A stretch of DNA of 64,000 nucleotides, taken from Monosporascus cannonballus. Lineage: Eukaryota > Ascomycota > Sordariomycetes > Xylariales. The stretch covers positions 1 through 64,000 of the forward strand of contig QJNS01000283.1 of assembly GCA_004154925.1 (NCBI GenBank), written 5' to 3'. The notes under the pieces are model-generated. The model did no database searches. It was not told where the DNA came from and saw only the letters and a program-made list of their open reading frames with translations. Below, one piece after another: positions 49,812 to 61,425 of this stretch (the first letter of the stretch is position 1; every line of letters starts with the position of its first letter). A program made the position numbers and the translations under genes.

Positions 49812-52800
49812 TAACGACGGTGGGTCTTCGGTTCGACGCGGCTGGTTTCGAGACAAAGAGTCATGCGTGCGTGTTTTGGTCTTATCTGTCTTCTAAGTTC
49901 GTTCTTACGGCCTGGATGAGTATGCGAGATATGATGGATGTGGAGATGGTTTGGGAGTTACTTGGAGTATTACGTCCTGGATAAAGATTGATGGGATACG
50001 ATGATGACGATGATGACGACTAATGAGTCATTTTCCTTTTATCAAATAGATGTTCTCGTTTCGATAGTTGGTCTCTAGTTTTCCTCTACTATAAATATAT
50101 ACTACTATTTCCTTGCTAACGCCTCTGAAACAAGTATGTATCATAGCTTACTGGGCTGTAATTGCTGTTGAGGCGAATCAAGGGACCCTGGGCTTGGCTG
50201 GCCGGTAGCGATGCATTTCGTCGCATCGATGGTACGTATGTAGACCAGAGATATGGTACCTAAAAAGTTTTGGTGTGTGTAGGTTTCATGTGAATCTTCG
50301 TATACTATACCCTACCAACAGCTCTTTCGAGCGCGAGAAAACAGCAGCCGGTAGTTGGTTGTTGGTTGTGCCCTGTGTATTTTCTACATGGCCAGGAGGT
50401 GTCAGCACCGACAATATTTTAACAACTGCGAACCGGCGAGTTAGCGGAAACGGTAAATCTAAAGTCACCACTTCTGTCGTTTGGCCTATTTTGCGATAAC
50501 CAGTGTAATTTTGAACCGACCTCTCGAAAATTGTTATGCTGACGTCTTGGGGCCATCTACCTTATAGATTACAACGTCCCGTCTCCCCATACATACATGC
50601 TATATAACAGCCCGACTCTTAACTGGCGAATTCCCGTCGAAGGGTCCGGCCTACGATAGCTACCTGGATATCAAAGCATGCTTCGAAAAGCGACTTTATA
50701 AAGCAGCGAAATTAGCGGAGTGGCCGTGATTCGACACCTTCATGGTCTCTCTGTGACTATTGACCAGACGTTATTGTACCTAGCCTGCATTTAGTCTCAA
50801 GGTGGTAGGTAGGGGAGCAGACCAAGAACAACTCCCCCCCCTTTTCTACGGCTTATAAAAGTGGGAACTGCCTGTAGCTACAAATCGACCTGGGCTCGTA
50901 AGGCTCTCCTCCCACCCTAAAGCCCACGCCAATAGATATCCACAAGGCGTCTTGTTTTCATCCACATGAGGCGTGGTTTTGGGGGGAGAGGGGCGCGGTA
51001 CACCAGTCCGATGTCCCATAACTTCAGGGGCTAATTGGTGCTCCCAGTTCTATCATCTGCACTGCAACATGCCGAGATTCGCCACATCGGGAGGCTACGG
51101 CGCGGATAACAGAGCATGCAAACTTCGGGGGACGCTCTTTTCACGGCTGAGGATGATTTCACCCACTTAAGACCGCGTATATGGCTCGAACCGAAGCCGG
51201 AGGCCGGGGGGCCCACCTGTCCACAAGAGCCACGCCGGGGTTCTTTCATATATTAGTTTGGGTTGTCGGTTTCCTCGTGATGCACACGGTTCCTTTGCCC
51301 TGTCACAGGCTCCTGGACCATCGAGAGGCCTCGGGTTGAAGTAGGTAATGTATTAGGTGGACTCGAACACCACAACCAGATCTCCGGAGGTGCACCAGCA
51401 TCATTACACTTACGCGCATACATACCAATTCTAAAACCCCTCATCATGCTCTGGCTGAGGGACCACCATATCACCGGTATCGCTGCGGCATCCTGGGCCT
51501 AGCGCTGGGCAGGGGCTGCTCAAGCACGCACCCTCGAAGGTCACTTAGGGGCATTGGCTTCCGGATCCTCACGGAGGCCCTCCCGGCCCTGCGGGCGGTT
51601 ATGCCTGTGTCGTCCGATGGCCCTTAACACCGGTGCCGTGCCGATGCACGAAGATGCCCACAAGTCCGCATCCCCTGACCGCGCCGGGGTGCGTTGGGCC
51701 ATGAAGCTTCGGCGTCGAGAACGGCGGTTAATACGAGGAGGGGGTTGTCCTTTATGAGGTCTTGAAGGAGTGTTCGGTTGACGGCCGCGGTGACGATCAT
51801 GGTACGGTGAAGGCGCCGCCCTGCGTTCGCGGCTGCGCCTGGAGATCCTCACGTAGATATGTCTTCGCGCGAGCCCCGCCGACCTGATATGCTACCCGTC
51901 GCCGAGGGCATTATCTGGCCATAGGTTTTATCTTCTGGTGATGCGGTACGAGGAAGTGCGTTGTCACCTAAGACCTTTCCTTGAAGACTAGATCTACGGA
52001 CTCTACCCAACGTTGACAGGCGACAGGCGGTGCTCAGTTACGGGCGGCTTTTTTTTTTTTTTTTGGTGTTGGGGAGGGGGTAAGTGGTCGCCAGCTGTCA
52101 GGGCGACAGGGCCGCTGACTTAGCATCTGGTCGTTCGGATGCCGGTCGGGGCAGCGTTGTTGGGAGATGCGGCCGGTCTGGCGCCCACGGTTTCGTGGGG
52201 GCGCGAGAGAACGCCCAGCAGGTTCCGAGGCGCGGATGGAAAACCACGCCAGAGAGAAGACACTGCCTGCACTGTCCTAAGGTGGGAAAGGTGCTCCGGG
52301 CCGAGAAGGAGTGGCTTCCTACGGCCCCAGCTGATGTCTGGCGGGCCAGCGAGCTGTGTTGAGGAGGGGGAAACATGGTACATTTAGCAGCCTATAGAGG
52401 AGATTAGCATAGTCCTAATTTTTTTATTCCGGAGTAGGCTTAGAACGCATTTGACAAATACCGACTGTTACCAAAGCAGAAGCAGTCAAAAAGAGCTCCC
52501 AAAGCATGGATAATTCTAAGTCATGGCGACAGTTCTATATTGAAACGAAGATTATCCTCTGAAAGACCGAAACCGCTCCGAGATATGCCACTTGCAAATA
52601 TGCCCGGGGAATCAAGGGAGCGCGTGGGTGGTGTCGGCATTGCACTGCATCTCGTCTCCTCATATGCCGTGTCACCCGGGAAAGGCTGCGAACATGCATG
52701 AGATATCATGGGATCTGTCCACCATGCCGATACCTCTCTTGGGACCCCCATCGCCGGGAAGCCGAGAGACGCTCTCTGGTTGGCTGGGGAAGAACCTTAG

Positions 52801-54041
52801 CTGGGAGAGAGACAGGGGGACTCCCGTACCTACGGGGTGTCTGTCCTGTGTACATTCGCTAGCCTGCCTACTATAGCTTGACCTGCGTAGCTGCTGTGTT
52901 TTCTCGGATATCGCCACTCGGCAGGATTTGAAAGCGCTTGACGATGTAACAGACAGTGTCAACATGGTATAGTTTACCTACCACACACGCGTCGTGAGGT
53001 GAATCTAGAAGGCGGCATTAGCTTTCTAAATCCGGGGTATGTACGGTCCTGCACACAGACTTTCTTGATCACTTTCCATATACTGCTCGCTAGTGAAGAC
53101 AGGGTGGCCATTGGTATGCCCGTATTAATCCCTACCGCTCTCCATTCGGTCGAACATTAACTACCTGCCCGCTCATGCTCCCTGAGAAGACGTTTCTGCT
53201 CCTGGCCGGGTAGTAAAGAAACTTGCCCGGCGAACCATTTTCTGGTGAAGTTACACTACTAGTGTGCTCAGTCTCTAATAGATTGCATGATTGAGCGAAT
53301 CGTAAACCATTAAGCCGGCTCGAGCACCCTCCCCGCCTAGTTAGGAAAATGATGAGGCTTGATCATCCACATATAGGAGACCCACGAGATCTACTCCGTA
53401 GTCTCCTCAGAGAGTCCGAATCTGAAACGTCATGATGGTACAAGGGCCAATAGAACCGAAGCTGGAGTCCCAAAACAGGCGCCAAGATTGCAGAGTTGAA
53501 GAGAACCTTTGAGCATAGACTCCGCGGGAGCCAGCTGCGAATAAGATGGCTGCCCGGGACCTTCCCGCGTGTGGCGTCAGGCAGGGTCTCGTCGAAGCTA
53601 TACCGCTTTGAGTTGCAGCAATCCTACCGGCGCAGCCCGCGTGTGGGGGGACAGCACTTAGCAGTTCCCAGAACAGGAGTTCTCCGCTCGCTTCGAACTG
53701 CGGGAAGGAGAATGCGATCAACGGATTCCATAGCTCCGGTATGGAAGTCCCCTAACTGTCGTTCCTCCGGGGCCTGGAGTTTGCCGTCGCCCACGGCCCG
53801 TTAGAGAGGCCAATGACAGTACTTGCCTGTGTCACAGTGAAGCAAGGGAGAGGACGGGGCAAACAAAACTAGGATCTGGGCCAGATGCTGTCGTAGCTGA
53901 CCCCGCCCGCCCGTGGGGTTCAAAGTGTTTGCGCCTCTGGCTAGATGATACAGTATGAATTATAAAGAGTGGTAGGCAGAACGCGACCCTCGAGATATCC
54001 CTGAGGGCTTCAGGATATTCTCCAGGTCTTCGGCCAATACT
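49812..54041. other. Intergenic region of about 4.2 kb
   Basis: No gene is supported. Bases 51560-51850 and 52065-52380 are richer in G+C than their surroundings and hold open frames on both strands, without recognisable domains. A T16 run at 52049-52064 divides them. A GGTAGGTAGG motif lies near 50806. Confidence 0.5.
52049..52064 (+). repeat. Run of 16 T
   Basis: Uninterrupted T16 between G+C-rich segments. On the minus strand it would be an A-tail after a G+C-rich stretch of about 320 bp, so a short retroposon is one reading. No internal promoter boxes or target-site duplications were found. Confidence 0.6.
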
Positions 54042-55443
54042 ATGGCCACTAATATCCGGGTTGGCGCGGTGCAGGCTGAGCCAGTATGGCTCGATCTCGA
54101 GGGCAGTATAAACAAGACGATCTCGCTTATTGAGAGTGCAGCTGCAGATGGCGTCCAAGTACTCGGTTTTCCCGAGGTCTGGATACCTGGCTATCCGTGG
54201 TAAGTCATGGACTAGTTAACTGTGGCTCAAGCGCTGACTTCAACATGTGGGCGGATCAGGTCAATGTGGACTTCGAGCGTCATCGAGAATACCCACATCA
54301 TCCACGAATATATGGCAAACTCGATGACCCGGGTCTCGGACGAGATGAGACGAATCCAAGCCGCCGTGAAGAAGGCAGGGATGTTTGTAGTCCTCGGATA
54401 TAGCGAGAAGGATGGTGGTGAGTAGTGCCCTGACGCCCAGAGCCTTGCTCGGCGTATATATCCGCTGGTGCAGTGCTAACTATATGGCCTATATGGGTTG
54501 ACAGGCAGTTTGTATATGGGTCAATCATTCATTTCGCCAGACGGCGAGATAGCGCACCACCGAAGAAAAATCAAGCCGACGCATGTCGAACGAACAATCT
54601 GGGGTGAAGGACAGGCAGAATCCCTCAAATGTGTCGTGCCCTCGCCGTTCGGTAAAATCGGAGGCTTGAACTGCTGGGAACACCTTCAGCCTCTGCTAAG
54701 GTACTATGAGGTAAGTTAAAGAAAGACGGCTATGATGATGCTGACGTCTTTGTACGATGTAGTGATTCGCGATATCGTCCGAGCTAACGACCACCGCCTC
54801 CTTTTAGTACTCGCAGGGGGTTCAGATCCACGTGGCGAGCTGGCCGGCCGAGTTCGAGATGCCCGACCCCAAGAAGATTGCGTGGCTGTACCATGAAACC
54901 GGCGAAGCTAGTTATAGAGCAAGCCAGTTTATGGCCATGGAGGGACAGTGTTTCGTCCTAGTAGCGTCACAGGTCCTGACGGAGAAGAATCTCGAGAAGA
55001 ACAACCTTGTTGGAAACCCGGTTACGAAGACGGTAAAGTTCCATAGCTCCTTGGCCCTCTTGCCCTCAGGTCATGCTGACACATAGGTGTTTTAGCCGGG
55101 CGGGGGGTTCTCGATGATCTTTGGACCAGATGGAAAACCCCTGTGTGAACCGCTGGGTGACGGTGATGAGGGCATTCTGAAAGCCAACGTCAACTTACGG
55201 GACATTGACTATCCGAAGGCTTTCATTGACCCGGTTGGGCATTGTAAGAAAACCCCGGAATCCAGGCACTGCCTTCTCAGCTTCATCCGCCGCGTATTCG
55301 AGCGCAACTTAAAGTTTGATATCGCAAAAAGAGGACTCGGGGGGAACCTGCTGACTTTGTACGCTGTAGATGCGCGACCAGATCTGTTGAGCCTGTTGGT
55401 GAATCCGACAAGAGACACGCATGTTACGACGATGGCGAAATAG
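54042..55443 (+). CDS. Nitrilase (carbon-nitrogen hydrolase superfamily)
   Basis: Predicted exons 54042-54199, 54260-54417, 54505-54710, 54808-55032, 55096-55243 and 55370-55443 give 322 residues. The catalytic triad is visible: Glu45 in [11 protein letters not shown], Lys129 in [17 protein letters not shown] and Cys162 in [13 protein letters not shown]. Enzymes of this branch hydrolyse nitriles to the acid and ammonia, or partly to the amide. The WEHLQPLL context and short C-terminus fit fungal nitrilases more than cyanide hydratases, but the substrate cannot be told. There is no signal peptide, so it is probably cytosolic. The last intron (55244-55369, 126 bp) is divisible by three and has no stop in frame; splicing restores the conserved sequence [19 protein letters not shown]. 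The gene is convergent with a Zn(II)2Cys6 factor, 93 bp apart. Confidence 0.93.
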
Positions 55444-55536
55444 GAAGGCCCAGATATATCCTTCCCTTGGTTACAGTGTTAGACAAGCGTGGGTGCTTGA
55501 TGGATAAGTCCAGTTTGGCGAAATCCAGCTGGTTTT

Positions 55537-57257
55537 TCAGATGAACCAAGGAGCCGAGGTTTGCAAGTCGACGACATCCCACCATTTGAGGTCGCTCGAC
55601 CGACCAATATCTGCCTGAAGGTCTTTTCGATTCCAGTATGACTCAATGATGTTCCTTAGTACAAGGAGATTCCCAATATTTCGCGTGTTCTCCATTCGGT
55701 CGAGTATTTCCAGAATCTCGATCCTCTGCTCGTCGTTCTCGGTCTCGCAAGCCACTACAAAGAGCGGCCAGGGGCTGGTGCATATTTCCAGGCTACGCAA
55801 GGCCTTAAAGGCTTGTTCCATGTAGATCGACCTCAGTTCTTCCGCATGAGCTGTGTTGCATGTCCTCTGCAGATAGAGGAAGGCGGCGATTCGGTAGAGT
55901 TCGGCCGTGGTTTGAATTCTGACTTGCTCACGCATCGACAAATGTATGGCAGCGTGCGGGTCCAGACGCTGGGCTAGCGTTGCTAGTCTGCTCTCAACAG
56001 TGTGGAACTCGTCCTGCCGTCGCGCCTGCTCATCGGGCGTGAACGCGGCACTCTCCCCGCGAAGTACACTGGCACGTAACCCGTTGACGTAGCTGATGAA
56101 CTCCATCACTTCCACCGAACATCCCAACGAACCGATAATCTTCAACAGGATTAGCCATATTGCGGCACAGCGAGAAATACAACAAACATACTAGTGACTT
56201 GTCAAAGTTCGCGTCATTGAGGAGTCTGAGGGATGCTGGTCCTTCAGGCCCGTACTGAAGTGGTCGGCTAAAACCCCCAAGAACTTCATGGTAGAGGAAC
56301 CAGGTGTACAAGAAGCTGTATTCCAGCGGCTGCCCCCGAATCTTAGCGAGTTGGTAGAGGATCTTTTGTGCACCGTTTAAGTGTAAAATCCAATTTCCTT
56401 CGGTTTCATCGAAGACCTCCCGTGTGTTAACTAAACCATACGTGTCATGTCATGGACATCGAACTCACGCTATAGACGCACAACATCATCGACGTGGCCA
56501 GCTGGGTCTCGGAGATGCCAACAGAATCGGTAGAGAAGGAAGACGACAGTGATTGAATAGCTTTGTGTTTGTAGGGTAAAGCCTCCTCGCTACCTGCCAG
56601 GTGAAAAGAGGATAAAGCAAGGATGGCATTACGAAGACCCTCCGAGGCATCGCTAACGGATGAAAGTGCCATAGGAAGTAGATCTTCCCGGAAACCATTA
56701 TGGATGTCGATAGTGGATATCATGGACGAAATCATTCTTTGGTCTATTGTAGGGGTTTGAGATGTTAGCCCGCACCCAGGAGCTCTTCGATTTGCGCTTA
56801 CAGTAATCCATAAGATTTAACTCTTTGTCTCCGAACTCTGGCATCCAAGAGATACTCCGCGGACGGTGTCGCGGGACATAGATTAAGGACAGGTTATCAG
56901 GGAGCATGCCATTCTTGGCAGGTGCTAGATCTGAGTACTTGACATTCAAGAATTGTTTTCCATAATTGGGAGACTCGACCTTGAGACCCTGAGTGGTCTT
57001 GCTAGGTAGACGGTTCGATCTGCGCCGACCGTCTGGTTGATCGGGCCAAGCCAGGCGTATCCCATATCCTCCACACTTCCTATTCGTGCGGACGCAGTTA
57101 TTGCAAGCTGGGTAGCCACGGTCGCAGCCGATCTTGCGCTCTGCTCGACCGTTAGATGAATGCGATTTACGAACCGCCACCGAAAGTCGCAGTCCTCAGG
57201 CATCTTGAACTCACGCTTGCAGGTCCAACAGCCTTGTACGCGTCTAGGGGACTCCAT
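55537..57257 (-). CDS. Zn(II)2Cys6 fungal transcription factor
   Basis: Predicted exons on the minus strand are 57257-57215, 57140-56802, 56743-56469, 56416-56192 and 56139-55537, giving 494 residues. The N-terminus holds a complete binuclear cluster: Cys10, 13, 20, 27, 30 and 37 in the pattern C-x2-C-x6-C-x6-C-x2-C-x6-C. A basic linker with GRRRSNRLPSK follows. The rest is mostly helical, with a middle region (MISTIDIHNGFREDLLPMAL, SSFHLAGSEEALPYKHKAI) typical of the fungal-specific domain family 2. It would act in the nucleus as a DNA-binding regulator. Intron 1 interrupts the zinc cluster between the second and third Cys. Its close convergent position next to the nitrilase suggests pathway-specific control, which is inference; such factors often sit beside their targets. 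Confidence 0.9.
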
Positions 57258-59307
57258 TACTCAGAGCGATAATTGGCGATCACCATTGAGCCGGCAAAGC
57301 TTGAAAGGAGTCTGAAAAAAGCCTAGGCCCTAAGCCATAGGAAGCTTGGGGTCTGGGGAAAAAATTGGAGACTTAATATCGGGAGACCAGAAAATGCTGC
57401 GGTAGAAGGGTATGCTGCCTGGACAAGCAGTATAATAGCTAATGAGAAGCCGGGCCTGTCATCAAGAGATATTCTGGCGCCCCGCGGTTCTTCCAGAAAA
57501 CCTTTTCCGTTTTTGCAGTCCGTCCAAACTCGGTTGATGAAGAATTTACTGAATGGGAAAGCGTGGGGACTTGGGTGGGTGTGTTTAAGCCCACGTACCA
57601 CTCGAGACGATCTTGAAGGGGGTTAGACTCCGCACCGTGGCGGCTTTGGGGTCTGGCCAATTGCGGCAGGCGGCAGGAACAAGGGTTCAATGATGAAGTC
57701 CCGAGATGCGGAGCTGTTATCGACGATTCCCCAGACACATGGGAATGGAAAGTGTGAGAACAACGCAGCCAACCGCCCGCAGCCCAGTCGCAACCACAGA
57801 CCACCACACGGTAAGCTTCAACAGCGGTGATAGGGGGTTACGGGTTCGGCAGTTCGGAGATGAGACAAAAAGATAGCTGACTGGCCAAGCAGGAGACCAG
57901 AGAATGGAGACTCTGGAGTGGGACTTAAAGGGGCTCGCAGATGGCTGTTTGATGACGTGCCACGGCCAGTCTCGCTTGGCGATGTCATGCTCAGAAGGCG
58001 TTTTATATCTCTCATAGTATCGCAAGCTGATTCAAATACCGTTCACGAGGTTCTCATCATAGGCTCGCACAATTGACGCGACTGAAGTGGTTGGCGACCG
58101 ATGGCTATAGCGTCACTGTCACTATAGCCTCGCACATGTAGATATATACCTGCACACTACAACCCTTCTGGTATCTCGGCTGTCGCTCTTGTCGCAGTTT
58201 TGTCCGAGAGGCTGACCAATCCTCGAGGAGGTAGGGAGCGCTGCATGCCGATTATTGCCGTAGAAGGAGAAAGGGTCAAAAAGAAGCACAAGATAAGAGG
58301 GTGTGCAGGGCGGGCTGGACCGTTGGTGAACAAACATATAATGCATATTACGTATATCATGCATCTTTAAACTGAAGATACTGACCGTGTATGGAGGACA
58401 GTGGACTTGACAGGAACTACGACTAGGTAGGTGGGTAATAATTAAATATGTGTAAAGACCTATAAGAAGTCACTATTCATTAGAAAACATCAATCGTGGG
58501 GCTACCCTTGTCTGCTGCCTGGGGAAAGTGATGCGGTAACGAATAAATCGCCGAACACTTGACCAATCCTGAACCCTTCTGCCAGCCGCGGTAAGAACGA
58601 TAAATCGGCAGCCAATCCGAGTGAACGAAGAATATCAGTTAGTTCAGTACCCAGGAGTGATTTCTGTTGATTTCCTCCACCGGGTCCACTGTACGTCGAC
58701 GAAGCCTGCATACAAATTTTGTATTCAATAGACAACAATCCAATAGTTTCGTCATGCTTAGCACTACCAGGAGCTATTAGAGCCGATCTGGAAGCAACTG
58801 GTTTATATCCATCCTTTACAATTTCTATAGAACTCTACATTTTAACTTTTCATGGCAACACCTGGGCCTGTGGATTCAACTAACAGATATACATAGGTAC
58901 ACCAGCCACAAGGTTGCTTACTACATTACTACTTAGATAATAAAGCCACAAGCCAAAGCGGAACGCCTGCTTGTGGCTTCGCACTCTCGTTAATGCACAT
59001 ACCCGGCCCCTGCCCTGCGATTCCCTGTCCATATCTGTAATTACCACGTGAATGTAATCGGGAGACGGAGAGAAACCGAGGCACAACGCTCATGTGAACA
59101 AACGTCAGCGCTTGCAGCGTCATTGGCCTGTTTACCGTAGTGTAACTGATGTTGGTTGAGCTTCGGTAATCTGACCAACAAAAACCCCCAATTCCGGAGA
59201 GCCTACAAGAATCTCTCAACGCGCATTCTTTGTTGACTAGACAAATCTACGGATCTTGCGTAGTCTACTCGTTGACGCTTATTATATAGCAATTAGTATC
59301 GGGCACC
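57258..59307. other. Divergent intergenic region, transcription factor and SCP2 gene
   Basis: About 2 kb with no supported gene. Near the SCP2 start it contains CACGTG at 59045-59050 and CCGAGG at 59076-59081. The latter is the reverse complement of CCTCGG, the core bound by the fatty-acid-responsive factors FarA/FarB in Aspergillus. Elsewhere only short chance frames and a CTAGGTAGGTGGG motif near 58424 are seen. Confidence 0.45.
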
Positions 59308-59880
59308 ATGGATCTTAAGAACGGTAAGTGGCATCTCGGTCGCGCTCTGTTGCATTCTGCCACATCCGCCGCCCCTAAAAGTGCACGGTGTTGAATTGAT
59401 ACAGCTTGCTGACACGTGCGACTCTTGCGGTGGACAGACAAGTTTCCTTCCTCGGAAGCGTTCGAGGCGATCAACTCCGTCCTGCAGTCCAGTGAGGCCG
59501 ACCGGAAAGACGCCATCAAGCAGGGAAACGCCGTGTTCGCGTTCACGCTGAAGAACAAGGCCGGGGAGACGGAGAGCTGGCACATCGACCTCAAGGAGAA
59601 GGGCGTCGTCGGCACCGGGCTAGGAGGCAAGCCCACAGGTGAGGCAGCCATCTCTTCTCATGCGGTATTGCGCGCTGATAAGTGCCGCCGGGCTAATTGT
59701 GTTCTTTGTTGGTTAGTGACCCTCTCGCTCTCGGACGAAGACTTCGGCAAGCTCGTGTCGGGCAAGGCCAACGCCCAGCGGTTGTTCATGTCGGGCAAGC
59801 TGAAGATCAAGGGCGACGTGATGAAGGCGACTAAGATGGAGCCCATCTTGAAGAAGGCGCAGACCAAGTCAAAGTTGTAA
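59308..59880 (+). CDS. Peroxisomal sterol carrier protein 2 (SCP2-domain protein)
   Basis: Predicted exons 59308-59323, 59438-59638 and 59717-59880 give 126 residues, the size of a stand-alone SCP2 domain. It reads MDLKNDKFPSSEAFEAINSV at the start, then the SCP2 fold signatures AVFAFTLKNKAGETESWHID and LSDEDFGKLVSGKANAQRLF, a GKLKIKGDVMKATKMEPILK helix, and the peroxisomal targeting signal SKL at the very end. Such proteins bind fatty acyl-CoA or sterols in a hydrophobic tunnel and serve peroxisomal lipid metabolism. The first exon is just 16 bases, and the model depends on its GTAAGT donor. The start context CACCATGG is ideal. Confidence 0.93.
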
Positions 59881-61425
59881 GGAGGTCGGATAAGGCAATC
59901 CAGCACAACCGTTTCCGAGTCTACCTATAGCTATATATCGTTGAGGGACACCCAACCCAAATGATACCAACCATCATACAGCTACATATGTTCACCATTC
60001 TTGCCACCAGCAGCAGTTTCTTCTTAATTCATCTCGGCCATGGACTCTATAATGCATATATGGTAGGTTATTTGCTAATGGTTATTATAAAGTCAACGCC
60101 CCTTAAGTTAAAGGGGAAATAGGGGTGAACACGTGGAGAACCGTCCTTTGAATCAATAGCTGCCTATGTGGATAAAAGGCTGAGATTGATGTTCCTGAGA
60201 GACGGGTGGGTGATCGATCCTTTGTTCTCTAGGTATGTAAGCTAGAATGATGGAGATGGATGGATGACTGACAGCTCAACCTCATGTTACCGACTAAAAC
60301 ATGGATTTATTGCTCATGGAACAGGTGGGCTACTAACATGACGCGGTATATGCAGCATGTATTGTATCTTCAGTTAGCCTTTATTATTTACTTCGAAGTT
60401 TGGGTGCCTACCATTGAGTGCTAAGCCTCGCCGCCCGCCTTGGCCTCAAGGACTTCGTACTAGTAGTGCTTGGGTTCGTATGGATGGGGCTGTTGCCAAA
60501 GTACCCAGTAGGGAAGGTACGGCTTGAGCTTCGACCATTTACTGTAGCTACATCTGCGCGATTCCGATATTGTTGCCATAGCACCACTATAAGACGGGAC
60601 TGGAAGCCCTGCGCGTATGTAGCCCTGGCGCAACGTTTAAAATTAAGTACTCCATCTAAGTAACCCGTTACGTGTATGCTCCAGTGCTGCATTATTCGAG
60701 TTCAACGGTGCATACCCGGTCCAGGTACGTGACGCCTTTTCCTATTTTATTCCATTCCTCTCATATTGCGCCTGAGCCGCGTGCGCACGCGCCCGCCTTT
60801 CTTCCCTTTCTGTATGTACTTCGTACTCTGTTGACACCTGGATGACTGACTGACTCCAGCTCAACCCACCTGGAGTCCTTGGACGCTTTCAACAAGAACC
60901 ATCTGAACCCACACCACAATCCACACAATCAATCAATAGCCCATACCCACACCCATACCCATAGTCATACCCGCGGTGCACGTCCCCCCCCTACTTCGTA
61001 CCCAAAACTTTCAACGCCAAAATTTCCATCTTCCTCGTCATCACGCTATTTTGGCGATCGACCAACCCATCCCAAACATTGCATCGCGAAACACATCGCA
61101 GAACCAAAAATAGCACTGTCCAAAGGCGCATTTTGTTCTTGTTCATTTTCCTCGTCGCGTCGAATACCCGAAACTGATCAAATGCCCTTGGGAATTCAAT
61201 AGGTCGAGATCATTTACCATCATCCACCACTATCATCCCCTTCGTCCTTTGAAAAGTGAGGGTTCATCTGATTCTTTATTCTTCACCTAGCACTTTCATT
61301 CATCCCATAATTTGTTGATTCGCCCTGAGGATTCAACTCGGCTTCACTTCGACCTCTCGAGGTTTCTCAGTCGTCGGCGTTCTCGACTGTCCTTTTCTTC
61401 CTCTTTGGGACGCGTCGAAGGCACG
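59881..61425. other. Intergenic region between SCP2 and the nucleoporin gene
   Basis: About 1.5 kb. The first part is presumably the SCP2 3' untranslated region. From about 60720 the plus strand becomes pyrimidine- and A-rich with runs such as CCCATACCCATA, as in a fungal promoter and leader. No gene is supported. Confidence 0.5.

Noticed and set aside
53407..53804. Overlapping frames of about 100 codons on both strands
   Set aside because: No domain, start context or splice signal makes either frame better than chance.
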